Assembly (NCBI GenBank): GCA_900769115.1
Contig: CAAGFJ010000091.1
Span: 1 to 11,334, forward strand
Origin: Lachnospiraceae bacterium
GTDB taxonomy: Bacteria > Bacillota > Clostridia > Lachnospirales > Lachnospiraceae
Reading direction: 5' to 3'
Length of the DNA: 11,334 bases
Positions 1 through 7,184 of the stretch are shown here, one piece after another. The translations under genes were made by a program, and so were the position numbers. The notes below the pieces were generated by a model. The model did no database searches, had not been told where the DNA came from, and saw only the letters and a list, made by a program, of their open reading frames with translations. Each line of letters opens with the position of its first letter. Positions within the stretch are counted from its first letter, which is position 1.

Positions 1-25
1 CTTTAAATGTATTTTTAAACGCTAG
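1..25 (+). repeat. Left terminal inverted repeat of the IS
   Basis: It pairs with 1636-1660. Nine end-most bases (CTTTAAATG) match exactly, and TAA and GCTAG match further in, giving about 18 of 25. IS30-family ends are usually 20-30 bp and imperfect, which fits. Confidence 0.6.
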
Positions 26-52
26 ATTTTGCTTGCAACTACGATTGCAAAC

Positions 53-81
53 TTGCAGTTACTTTTGCAAAGGCTTATATT
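53..81 (+). promoter_or_regulatory. Likely sigma-A promoter of the transposase
   Basis: TTGCAG (53-58) and TATATT (76-81) are separated by 17 nt, a good vegetative-promoter match placed 36 nt before the transposase start. The region is crowded with TTGCAA motifs (33-38, 45-50, 65-70), which may be transposase-binding sites that overlap the promoter. Confidence 0.5.
56..71 (+). repeat. 16-bp direct repeat, copy 1
   Basis: CAGTTACTTTTGCAAA occurs here and at 1480-1495 in the same orientation. A shortened copy (CAGTTACTTTT) lies at 1640-1650. A direct rather than inverted layout is unusual for transposase-binding sites. Confidence 0.7.
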
Positions 82-88
82 TAAGATA

Positions 89-102
89 CCTTTGTTTGAT
101 TC
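89..102 (+). repeat. Inner inverted repeat, left copy
   Basis: CCTTTGTTTGATTC here is the exact reverse complement of 1438-1451. The two copies bracket the transposase coding region closely (15 nt before its start, 14 nt after its stop). They lie well inside the terminal repeats, so they are internal and may be regulatory or transposase-binding. Confidence 0.6.
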
Positions 103-116
103 AGAAAGGAGCTATT

Positions 117-1424
117 ATGGCTAAACAATTATCCTTATCTGAACGTATTATTATTGAGCAAATGATCCATAAAGATTATTCATTTGCCTCTATCGGAAGA
201 AACCTTAATAGGTCTGCTTCCACTATTGCTCGCGAAGTATTACATTATCGTTGTTTCACGAGCAGAATTCCTATCATGGGTGAAAACGACTGTATTAATC
301 GTCCTGGTTGTCAGCGCAATACCCTTTGTCCCGAGAAAGGATTTCACGGTTGTTACTTTAGCAGGTGTAAATGTTGTTCTGAAGGAATCATTTGTACTGA
401 AATCTGTGACAGTTATGATTCTTTCCAGTGTGATTTACTCGATAAACCTCCCTATGTCTGCAGTAACTGCAAAATGCAGAAAAGTTGTAAAAAGAACAAG
501 GCTTATTACTCTGCACACAAAGCCAATGCTGCTCATCATAAATCTATAAAGGATGCTCACAGTGGTGTTCGTAAAACACCTAAAGAACTACGTGAAATAG
601 CTGAAATCATTGAACCTCTCATTGCAAAGGGACAATCTTTAAATCACATTTGCGCAACCCACTCTAACGAGCTTGGTATATCCGAAAGAACTCTATATAA
701 CTACATCGACAAAAATGTTTTCAAAGTCAGAAACATCGACCTTCCTAAAAAGGTTGTATATAGAGAACGCCGCCCAAAAAGAGTTCTTACAAAGTTTGAA
801 TACCAATACCGACAAGGTCGTACAATTGAAGACTTTAATTCCTTTGTAGAAGCCAATCCTGATGTATCTATTGTTGAGATGGACACTGTAAAAGGTTCCC
901 GTGAAAAAGGGAAGGTCTTCCTTACCATGATTTTTAGAAAATCTAGTTTTATGCTGATTTTTCTCATGAATGACGGTACTCAAGATAGCGTAATTCAGGT
1001 ATTTGACACTTTATGTAACTTACTTGGCACGGCATTATTCAAAAGGCTTTTCGGCGTAATTCTAACCGACAATGGCGTTGAATTTAAAAATCCCAACGCA
1101 TTGGAGCACACGCGTCCAGGATTGATTCGGACTCATATATTCTTCTGTGATCCTCAAGCATCATGGCAAAAGCCTCATGTTGAAAACAATCACCGATTAA
1201 TAAGAAGAATCATTCCAAAAGGAACTAGCCTAAATAAGCTTAATGTTGAAGATACAAGACTTGTTTGCTGCCATATCAACAGTGTCATACGTGACAATCT
1301 TGATGGCAAAACGCCTTTTGATTTAATGGATTCCGCAGATGAAAAAAAGCTATTATCCGCACTTAACCTGTCACCCATTCCACCTGATGAGGTTATTCTG
1401 AGTTCTAAACTAATTAAACACTAA
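117..1424 (+). CDS. IS30-family DDE transposase
   Basis: This 435-residue enzyme cuts and joins the ends of its own IS. The N-terminus (about residues 5-42) is the IS30-type helix-turn-helix with SIGRNLNRSASTIAREV. Residues 59-124 carry 13 cysteines, several in CxxC or CC pairs, probably a zinc-binding insert. The catalytic core is at the C-terminal half: D256 in EMDT, D318 in LTDNG and E356 in HVENNH, followed by the family's LIRRIIPKGT stretch. D318 and E356 are separated by 37 residues, a little more than the 33 usual for IS30. The protein is also longer than the roughly 380 residues of classic IS30. The start at 117 is chosen because AAAGGAG (105-111) sits 5 nt upstream; the open frame extends to 33 but without a ribosome site. 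No frameshift or stop interrupts it, so it may be active. Confidence 0.93.
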   Translation: MAKQLSLSERIIIEQMIHKDYSFASIGRNLNRSASTIAREVLHYRCFTSRIPIMGENDCINRPGCQRNTLCPEKGFHGCYFSRCKCCSEGIICTEICDSYDSFQCDLLDKPPYVCSNCKMQKSCKKNKAYYSAHKANAAHHKSIKDAHSGVRKTPKELREIAEIIEPLIAKGQSLNHICATHSNELGISERTLYNYIDKNVFKVRNIDLPKKVVYRERRPKRVLTKFEYQYRQGRTIEDFNSFVEANPDVSIVEMDTVKGSREKGKVFLTMIFRKSSFMLIFLMNDGTQDSVIQVFDTLCNLLGTALFKRLFGVILTDNGVEFKNPNALEHTRPGLIRTHIFFCDPQASWQKPHVENNHRLIRRIIPKGTSLNKLNVEDTRLVCCHINSVIRDNLDGKTPFDLMDSADEKKLLSALNLSPIPPDEVILSSKLIKH

Positions 1425-1437
1425 TCACTAATCTGTC

Positions 1438-1451
1438 GAATCAAACAAAGG
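1438..1451 (-). repeat. Inner inverted repeat, right copy
   Basis: GAATCAAACAAAGG, perfect 14-bp inverted partner of 89-102. Similarity continues weakly for about 15 further bases outward. Confidence 0.6.
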
Positions 1452-1479
1452 CCTCATATCTGTAATCGAAGTGGGGTCT

Positions 1480-1495
1480 CAGTTACTTTTGCAAA
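1480..1495 (+). repeat. 16-bp direct repeat, copy 2
   Basis: Exact copy of 56-71. It lies 55 nt after the transposase stop codon. The surrounding stretch 1425-1689 has no credible gene; it holds the IS right end and an AT-rich hairpin (TTTTTTG 1549-1555 with CAAAAAA 1562-1568). Confidence 0.7.
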
Positions 1496-1635
1496 CCGAC
1501 TGACGTGCCGCTTATTAGTTATGCCCAGAAATCATGCAAAATAATAGCTTTTTTGATATTTCAAAAAATAATATGCCCTTTTAGAGCTCTATTTTATCTC
1601 ATTTTAAGATTTAGAATCACAAGTGTCAATATGTA

Positions 1636-1660
1636 CTAGCAGTTACTTTTTCATTTAAAG
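1636..1660 (-). repeat. Right terminal inverted repeat of the IS
   Basis: Reverse complement partner of 1-25. It contains a copy of the CAGTTACTTTT motif that also occurs at 56 and 1480, which suggests the motif is part of the transposase recognition sequence. Confidence 0.6.
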
Positions 1661-1689
1661 CTCCTAATATTACTATATTCTATTCTGTT

Positions 1690-2388
1690 CTATTGCTCCG
1701 GCGTCTTCTGTCCATCTATCCGTGAAGTCATAATATCCATTGCCCATGGTGCACTGATCTGAATAAATCCTTCTCCCGTCTTCTCCTCCACAAGGTCATG
1801 CAACTTCTCTTTCATGTCATCATAGATATCCATATTGATATCGGTGATCATCGGCTTCTTGTTATCGAAAAGCAATACCCACTGATATCCGTCACCAGAT
1901 GACTTCTTATCAAAATACAGCCCTAATATGTTACTATCCTTGGCAATACTCTTCTTAAAGGCCGGCACATATACAATCTTCATTGTCTCAATATAACGAT
2001 CGTCTAATCCTTCATCAAAGATCAGTACCTTCTCACGCAATTCATTATCATTGCGCACAATTCGGTATGTATAGCCACCCTGTGCTAAGCGCAGGCGGTT
2101 ATCTGTCTTCAGCTTCTCGTTATATTCTGCAACCTCTGCCTTCTCTTTCTCTTCCAACTTTGGAGCTAACCAGATCAGATACTTCTGTTCCATATCGTTA
2201 TACAGACATTTGTAAGCAATTGGAAATAAGATCCTGCAATCCTCACAGGTCGCCTTAAAAAATGTATTATTCAACACTTTCTCTTTCTGTTCTATATCAT
2301 ATGGGACATCGATGCTATCCCATACATCGATCTCAACTGGTTTACCGCATTTGGGACATGCTATTGTTTGTTTGGTAATCTCTGACAT
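1690..2388 (-). CDS. CpXC-domain zinc-ribbon protein of unknown function
   Basis: The 232-residue protein opens with two cysteine pairs, CPKC (C11, C14) and CEDC (C48, C51), typical of the CpXC domain and likely to hold one zinc ion. The rest, from about residue 75, starts with a charged helix (EEKEKAEVAEYNEK) and continues as a mixed region without a motif I recognise. No signal peptide or membrane segment is visible, so it is probably cytoplasmic. The biochemical role of CpXC proteins is not known to me. Start choice is supported by AAGGAGAG shortly upstream (about 2394-2401). It lies 74 nt downstream of the pyruvate kinase gene on the same strand and may be co-transcribed with it. An IS30 element sits about 30 nt beyond its stop, and no terminator is evident between. 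Confidence 0.8.
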   Translation of the reverse strand: MSEITKQTIACPKCGKPVEIDVWDSIDVPYDIEQKEKVLNNTFFKATCEDCRILFPIAYKCLYNDMEQKYLIWLAPKLEEKEKAEVAEYNEKLKTDNRLRLAQGGYTYRIVRNDNELREKVLIFDEGLDDRYIETMKIVYVPAFKKSIAKDSNILGLYFDKKSSGDGYQWVLLFDNKKPMITDINMDIYDDMKEKLHDLVEEKTGEGFIQISAPWAMDIMTSRIDGQKTPEQ

Positions 2389-2401
2389 TCATTCTCTCCT
2401 T

Positions 2402-2453
2402 CTTGTGTAATACCATCTCTTCAATTATAAGACGAATTCCACCATAACACAAG
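2402..2453 (-). other. Long-loop hairpin between pyk and the CpXC gene
   Basis: CTTGTGT (2402-2408) and ACACAAG (2447-2453) pair, and with one mismatch the stem can extend by about three more pairs. In the mRNA it lies after the pyk stop and ends just before the CpXC ribosome site. There is no T-run, so it is not a standard terminator; an mRNA-stabilising or translation-modulating role is possible. Confidence 0.35.
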
Positions 2454-2462
2454 CCCATAAAA

Positions 2463-4223
2463 CTATTGTACATCCGAAATGTCAGAAGATACGATTCCTT
2501 TCTCCGCATCTACGGTAACAACTGCACCGGACTTCAGAATATCCGTTGCATTCTTTGCACCTAAAATAACCGGAATATCCAGACTTAATCCTACGATTCC
2601 TGCATGGGAGTTATGTCCCTCATTCTCAACAATAATACCGGATGCCTGACGTAGTTCATCCATAATGTCGTTGCTTGTCTCTGGCAATACAATAATATCG
2701 CCTTCCTTAAAGTTATCAATAATCTCCATCTCGTCTTTTCCGACACAAAGACTTGCTGTTGTCTTACGATTATTCACGCCACGGCCTTTCACCAAAATAT
2801 GTCCCACTACATGTACTTTAATGAGATTCGTTGTACCAGATACACCCAGTGGTACACCTGCTGTAATAACCGTGATCTCTCCCTGTTTCACATAATGTTT
2901 CTTCTCCGCCTGCTGAATCGCATGTTCAAACAGATCATCGGTATTTGTCTTCTCCTCTACCATCAAAGGAATGACACCCCAGGAAAGATTCAACTGTCTC
3001 CACACATTCTCATACGGACTACAGCCAATGATCGGGCAAGCCGGACGATACTTCGAGATCATGCGTGCTGTCTTACCGGACTTCGTAACCGTAACGATTG
3101 CGGATGCATTCAGATCCATTGCCGTCGTACAGGTTGCATGTGCGATCGCATTCGTAATATCCGGATTCACAAGGCTCTCTCTATTGTTAAATCTCTTCAC
3201 CAGATCAATGTCTGCTTCTGTACGCTCTGCAATACGTACCATCGTCTTAAGTGCTTCTACCGGATATAATCCCGCTGCTGTCTCACCGGACAACATAATA
3301 GCAGAGGTTCCATCATAGATCGCATTGGCAACATCGGTTGCCTCTGCTCTTGTCGGTCTTGGATTCTTCATCATAGAATCCAACATCTGCGTTGCCGTAA
3401 TTACAATCTTCTCAGCATTGTATACCTTCTTAATAATCATCTTCTGAATAGATGGCACTTCCTCAAACGGGATCTCAACTCCCATATCACCACGGGCGAT
3501 CATAACACCATCTGATACCCGGATGATCTCATCAATATTATCAACACCCTGCATATTCTCAATCTTGGCAATAATATTAATGGAATTACAATTATGCTGG
3601 CTTAAGATATCCCGGATCTCTAAGATATCGTCTGCGCTTCTTACGAAAGACGCTGCAATGAAATCAAATCCCTGTTCAATACCAAAAATGATGTCGTCCC
3701 GGTCTTTCTCGCTCACATATGGCATAGAAAGGGCAACATTCGGCACATTAACCCCTTTATGATTCGATACCGGTCCTCCATTCTCTACCACACAGATAAT
3801 ATCTGTCTCTGTAATCGTCTCCACGCGCATAGAGATCAAGCCATCATCGATCAGAATTCTGGTTCCAACCTTGACATCATTTACCAGATCCTTATATGTG
3901 ATCGATACGATGGTATTATCTCCCTCTACCTCTCTGGTCGTCAGTGTAAATTCCTGACCATGCTTTAATTCAACCTTTCCGTCCTTGAAATTCTTAACAC
4001 GGATCTCCGGTCCCTTGGTGTCTAATAAAGCCGCAATCGGAAGACCTAATTCTTCCCGGATTCGCTGCACACGCCCCAGATTCTTCTTATGCTGTGCATG
4101 ATCTCCATGCGAGAAGTTAAATCTCGCTACGTTCATTCCCTGTATCATTAATTCTCTTAGAACCTGATCATCCTCTGTTGCTGGTCCTAATGTACATATA
4201 ATCTTTGTTTTACGCATGTTCAT
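2463..4223 (-). CDS. pyk: Pyruvate kinase, long form with C-terminal PEP-utiliser domain
   Basis: Transfers phosphate from phosphoenolpyruvate to ADP, giving pyruvate and ATP, the last step of glycolysis in the cytoplasm. The 586 residues hold the N-terminal barrel with the inserted B domain (about 72-170), the active-site signature around K220 and E222 (INIIAKIENMQGV), the MIARGDMGVE loop (241-250) and MLSGETAAG (310-318). The regulatory C domain follows (about 355-475). An extra domain (about 478-582) resembles the mobile phosphohistidine domain of PEP-utilising enzymes, with H540 in GHNSHAGIV. This extension is known from Geobacillus and other Firmicutes pyruvate kinases of about 587 residues; its role there is regulatory or structural rather than essential for catalysis. 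GGGAG lies 6 nt before the first ATG, which favours MNMRKTK over the ATG two codons later. Confidence 0.96.
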   Translation of the reverse strand: MNMRKTKIICTLGPATEDDQVLRELMIQGMNVARFNFSHGDHAQHKKNLGRVQRIREELGLPIAALLDTKGPEIRVKNFKDGKVELKHGQEFTLTTREVEGDNTIVSITYKDLVNDVKVGTRILIDDGLISMRVETITETDIICVVENGGPVSNHKGVNVPNVALSMPYVSEKDRDDIIFGIEQGFDFIAASFVRSADDILEIRDILSQHNCNSINIIAKIENMQGVDNIDEIIRVSDGVMIARGDMGVEIPFEEVPSIQKMIIKKVYNAEKIVITATQMLDSMMKNPRPTRAEATDVANAIYDGTSAIMLSGETAAGLYPVEALKTMVRIAERTEADIDLVKRFNNRESLVNPDITNAIAHATCTTAMDLNASAIVTVTKSGKTARMISKYRPACPIIGCSPYENVWRQLNLSWGVIPLMVEEKTNTDDLFEHAIQQAEKKHYVKQGEITVITAGVPLGVSGTTNLIKVHVVGHILVKGRGVNNRKTTASLCVGKDEMEIIDNFKEGDIIVLPETSNDIMDELRQASGIIVENEGHNSHAGIVGLSLDIPVILGAKNATDILKSGAVVTVDAEKGIVSSDISDVQ

Positions 4224-4299
4224 ACTTATCTCCCTGTCGTGCTAGTCACACGCATTATCCTTTCCTAATCTGCATATATCCTACCGTCAAACCGTTATC

Positions 4300-4329
4300 A
4301 TTTTACAACAAAGTCTCTATGCATTACAA
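4300..4329 (-). promoter_or_regulatory. Possible sigma-A promoter for pyk
   Basis: On the minus strand TTGTAA (4329-4324) and TAAAAT (4305-4300) are 18 nt apart, about 75 nt before the pyruvate kinase start. The -35 match is only partial, so this is tentative. No terminator is visible between spoIIR and this site. Confidence 0.3.
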
Positions 4330-4354
4330 GTTAAATTTGGGAAAACTGCGATTC

Positions 4355-5233
4355 TTAGTCAAACCTTATCTCCTGAATCCATTCCATAAGTTTAGACTTT
4401 CCCTCGATCTTACCATTGGTAAATAAAGACTCATACTCCTCCTGTGTGAGATTTTCTTTCAGCATTTCCTTTCCCTGTGCATCTACCACTGCTGTAGATT
4501 CCTCCACAAAACAAAGTGGCGGGAACATGACACACCACCAGTTCTGTCCTTCTGCCTTACCGATATCAATCCGGAGTGCCTGGTATTTGCCCTCTGGAAA
4601 TGTCAGATCCCCATATGTCTTCGCCGGAAATTCCTCCTCCGTCACATACACCTTAACCGGATAATCGTATCCCTGTTCTGTGATCGTATTGATTGCTGTC
4701 GTATAGATATTCTGCAGGTTACTGACGATCGCCTGCTTGCTTTCCTTGACATTCCTGCAGTCCTCTAATAATGGCTTCAGCATGGTCACGACATCCTCTT
4801 TCACCGCCATCTTAAGTGCCTGATCTTCCTCGGTATCACTGTTGGCTCTGACATGGAACCGCAAAATGCCTGAATACGGAGCACCTTCTTCTATACCTCC
4901 ATCCATACCATCCATCAGCAGCACATCGCTGTTTTCGCCCGACTTCTGAAACAAACTTCCAAGAACTGCCTCTTCTATGGATGCCGCCTCGCCGTTCTCA
5001 ATCTTCTCAAAGGCTGACTGCACCATTTCATCCACTGCATCATAATTAACCGCAGTTAAATTATTCTCATTACCATATGCCTTTGACACCTCTTGAAAAC
5101 TGTTTGCTACTGCAAACAGCGTCTGGGTTATTCCACCTTCTTTATGCTTGTTATAGTACGACCAGGTCGTAACTAACAATCCACCCAGCACGCCGATCAG
5201 CATAGCTGCCATAATATCCCGAAACACTTTCAT
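4355..5233 (-). CDS. spoIIR: Stage II sporulation protein R (forespore-to-mother-cell signal)
   Basis: SpoIIR is made in the forespore under sigma-F, exported across the membrane, and triggers SpoIIGA to process pro-sigma-E in the mother cell. The family signatures are clear: RFHVRANSDTEEDQALK (125-141), FPAKTYGDLTFPEGKYQAL (202-220) and NWWCVMFPPLCF (231-242). The N-terminus has one hydrophobic segment (about 8-24) that would serve for export or anchoring. At 292 residues it is longer than B. subtilis SpoIIR (about 224). The difference is mainly an acidic, Asn/Glu-rich insert of roughly 100 residues (about 25-122) between the hydrophobic segment and the first signature. GGAAGGA lies 7 nt before the ATG. 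It is 58 nt downstream of the germination gene on the same strand and could be expressed from its own promoter or by read-through. Confidence 0.95.
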   Translation of the reverse strand: MKVFRDIMAAMLIGVLGGLLVTTWSYYNKHKEGGITQTLFAVANSFQEVSKAYGNENNLTAVNYDAVDEMVQSAFEKIENGEAASIEEAVLGSLFQKSGENSDVLLMDGMDGGIEEGAPYSGILRFHVRANSDTEEDQALKMAVKEDVVTMLKPLLEDCRNVKESKQAIVSNLQNIYTTAINTITEQGYDYPVKVYVTEEEFPAKTYGDLTFPEGKYQALRIDIGKAEGQNWWCVMFPPLCFVEESTAVVDAQGKEMLKENLTQEEYESLFTNGKIEGKSKLMEWIQEIRFD

Positions 5234-5268
5234 AAATAAATCCTTCCTTATATTTGTTATTTATCAAA

Positions 5269-5297
5269 AAGTATTTCCTGTCTTATCTAATTTATTC
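5269..5297 (-). promoter_or_regulatory. Possible sigma-F promoter of spoIIR
   Basis: GGAAATACTT (5278-5269) fits the sigma-F -10 pattern GGNNANANTR at all but the last base. GAATA (5297-5293) lies 14 nt upstream and is an imperfect -35 at a rather short distance; it overlaps the stop region of the preceding gene. Weak, but spoIIR is expected to be a sigma-F gene. Confidence 0.3.
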
Positions 5298-7184
5298 AAT
5301 ATCCGGAAAATGGTACCTTGTCTTTGCAAGCTGAATCTGATATCCCTGTTTTCCCTCGGTCAGCATGCAGGGAACAAGCGGATCTCCCTCCCGGATATAT
5401 TTGAGATAATCTTTCAGCCACGGCACCCTTTTCTCCTTTGTGTCAAATGTCTGCACCAGATTACTCACATAAGTCCCCACTGGTGTCTTTGCCTGTTCCA
5501 CATAAGCAATCCAGTTCTTCGTCTCTTGAAGCATCAACACCGGACAGGTCTTGGCAATCTCCTCATTTTTATCCATCTCATATAATACGGCAGCCATATC
5601 ACCCACTCCGGTAAATGCATCCATATCCCACAGCACGATCTTCACATGCATAAGCGACAGATCCTTTCCCCTCTGCCTTGCATAAGCATCACCAAGTCCT
5701 TCCAGATTCTCCACCTCAAAGTCATAGACAGCTTCAACCTGACTCTGTTCCCCAACCCGATGCTCTTTTGCAACTCCCAGATAAATATGATATGGCAACT
5801 TTTCTCCTTTACTCATCACCAGCATGGTCGCATAATCCCGCTGTTCTACGTTACGCATATCGCTTCCACAACCCGTCAGAACCACACAGCAAAAACATCC
5901 TGCAAAGATCCACATACAGAGCTTTTCCGTCAGACAAAGTCCCCGCCGTTCTTCCTTTCTCCGCTGTCTTCCCTCTCTGAGTCTTTTCTTCCGGCTGCGT
6001 TCTCCATCTCTCATTGCATTCTCTGATCTCCTTTTCCCGGTCTTACCATTACCACCCGGTGTGTTCCGGCGCCTGCCAAGCCAATGATCTACAAGTGGCA
6101 GGATAACGGAAAGCGGCAGATCCACACATGCTCCATACCATACAAACCACAGGATACTGACGTCATACTTAGGAAAACGGTATGCCACCAACAACGCAAA
6201 TGCCATCGCTCCTAACATCACCCAGCATACACCTTTCCCGCCAAATGCCTCCCTGTATCGGTTGCCTGCAAAAAACAGCGTATTACAGATCAGCACAAAG
6301 CACCCGGTCATAAAGAACCAGATCATCAGCATATCAAACCGCTCCAACACGCCAAATGGCATCCGGATATACCGCATAATGGAGATGGTTACCATCCCTT
6401 CGCCTGCCGCTCCGTGAACTCCATATATTCCCACAATAATCATGGACAGCACACATATAAGCACCAGCATCGCAACCAGACCCCCATAGGATACGACTGT
6501 GGAATCTTTTTTGTTATACACCTTTTTTAACTGCAGATAATTTTCTGCCGGCAATACGCAGACAAGTAACAGATAGCCATACAATAACATTTTCCATACC
6601 GGCATCTCTCCCTCTGGCACCCACACATTCCAGCTTATTTCCCGAAAACCAAACGCCAGCATTACGATAAAAGGCACAAACGTAACCCAGAATATCATTT
6701 CATGGATTCTTGCCACTTTCTCCATACTGTGATCTGCCCCATAAAATGCGACAAGCAGTAACGGAAGCACTACCAACAAATTCGAGATGCGACTTGCCCC
6801 GCCCTCTTTCATAAACGGCACCTGTGCCTCACCTAATATCGTAACTGCCAACAGGATATAGAATGCCAGCCGGACACTATATCGCAGTACATGTATGCCT
6901 GCAATCCATCTATTTCCCCGAAAGTTCTGTGTACCATCCTCTTTGTCTGACGGTACCGTATACTTCCCGATCACATAGAGTATGCCGCTATACATCACCG
7001 CCAGAACAAGGAATATTCCCATGCCCCAGACAATATTACCGCCAAATAAAACTGCCGCCATATATGGCAATATAAAAATACTGCTCACAAAAACAGGTAA
7101 TACCAGTGTACGTCTCACCTGTTTTTCTGAAATCCATCCATTTTGACTAAACATAACCTTCTCCATTCTCTCGTTTTCTATCAT
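5292..7184 (-). CDS. Fused spore germination receptor B and C subunits (GerAB permease plus short GerAC lipoprotein)
   Basis: Residues 1 to about 370 form a complete GerAB-type permease of the APC superfamily, with ten hydrophobic segments by eye (about 30 to 365). A strongly basic linker follows (about 371-414, rich in Arg and Lys). Next come a hydrophobic signal-like segment (about 422-438) and the lipobox LTGC, with C439 the expected lipidation site. Residues 439-630 resemble the GerAC N-terminal domain (for example GKDLSLMHVKIVLW, 507-520), but the C-terminal domain of normal GerAC (total about 370-400 residues) is missing. The topology is consistent: the permease ends inside, the basic linker stays inside, and the lipobox emerges outside, where signal peptidase II could cut. 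The ATG overlaps the stop of the A-subunit gene (ATGA, 7181-7184), indicating coupling. M11 (ATG at 7154) is a serious alternative start, because GGAG lies 6 nt before it. No premature stop or frameshift is seen. Confidence 0.88.
   Translation of the reverse strand: MIENERMEKVMFSQNGWISEKQVRRTLVLPVFVSSIFILPYMAAVLFGGNIVWGMGIFLVLAVMYSGILYVIGKYTVPSDKEDGTQNFRGNRWIAGIHVLRYSVRLAFYILLAVTILGEAQVPFMKEGGASRISNLLVVLPLLLVAFYGADHSMEKVARIHEMIFWVTFVPFIVMLAFGFREISWNVWVPEGEMPVWKMLLYGYLLLVCVLPAENYLQLKKVYNKKDSTVVSYGGLVAMLVLICVLSMIIVGIYGVHGAAGEGMVTISIMRYIRMPFGVLERFDMLMIWFFMTGCFVLICNTLFFAGNRYREAFGGKGVCWVMLGAMAFALLVAYRFPKYDVSILWFVWYGACVDLPLSVILPLVDHWLGRRRNTPGGNGKTGKRRSENAMRDGERSRKKRLREGRQRRKEERRGLCLTEKLCMWIFAGCFCCVVLTGCGSDMRNVEQRDYATMLVMSKGEKLPYHIYLGVAKEHRVGEQSQVEAVYDFEVENLEGLGDAYARQRGKDLSLMHVKIVLWDMDAFTGVGDMAAVLYEMDKNEEIAKTCPVLMLQETKNWIAYVEQAKTPVGTYVSNLVQTFDTKEKRVPWLKDYLKYIREGDPLVPCMLTEGKQGYQIQLAKTRYHFPDIE
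6012..6035 (-). promoter_or_regulatory. Internal ribosome site within the B-C fusion gene
   Basis: AAAAGGAG (6035-6028) lies inside the linker-coding part, 13 nt before an in-frame ATG (6014-6012, M391) and 8 nt before an out-of-frame ATG (6019-6017) that stops after two codons. Starting at M391 would give a free 240-residue lipoprotein with a basic n-region. The spacing to M391 is longer than ideal and the linker is purine-rich (Arg/Lys codons), so the match may be chance. Confidence 0.35.

Larger units (their letters stand above)
1..1660 (+). mobile_element. IS30-family insertion sequence, apparently complete
   Basis: The element holds one intact transposase (117-1424) between two imperfect inverted ends. 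The left end (1-25) begins CTTTAAATG and the right end (1636-1660) finishes CATTTAAAG; they match at about 18 of 25 positions when one is reversed. The 3' non-coding part (1425-1660) is long for this family. The window starts exactly at the proposed left end, so the left flank and any target duplication cannot be seen. The element lies about 30 nt beyond the stop codon of the convergent CpXC gene and breaks no visible gene. Its base composition is more AT-rich than the genes to its right, as expected for a mobile element. Family assignment is firm from the transposase; the exact ends are inferred. Confidence 0.75.

Noticed and set aside
33..116. Upstream extension of the transposase frame (28 extra residues)
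   Set aside because: No ribosome site at 33, it would overlap the predicted promoter, and the start at 117 has AAAGGAG at good spacing and gives the family's usual N-terminus.
184..549. Second plus-strand frame inside the transposase gene as a frameshift partner
   Set aside because: The main frame already encodes an intact IS30 transposase; no slippery site or family precedent supports a second product.
56..1495. 16-bp direct repeats as the target-site duplication of a shorter IS (72-1479)
   Set aside because: Some IS30 members make long duplications, but the inner ends at 72 and 1479 are not inverted repeats at matching distances. The outer pair 1-25 / 1636-1660 fits better. Not fully excluded.
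1549..1568. TTTTTTG/CAAAAAA hairpin as the transposase terminator
   Set aside because: The stem is almost entirely A-T pairs and lies 125 nt after the stop, so it is too weak to call.
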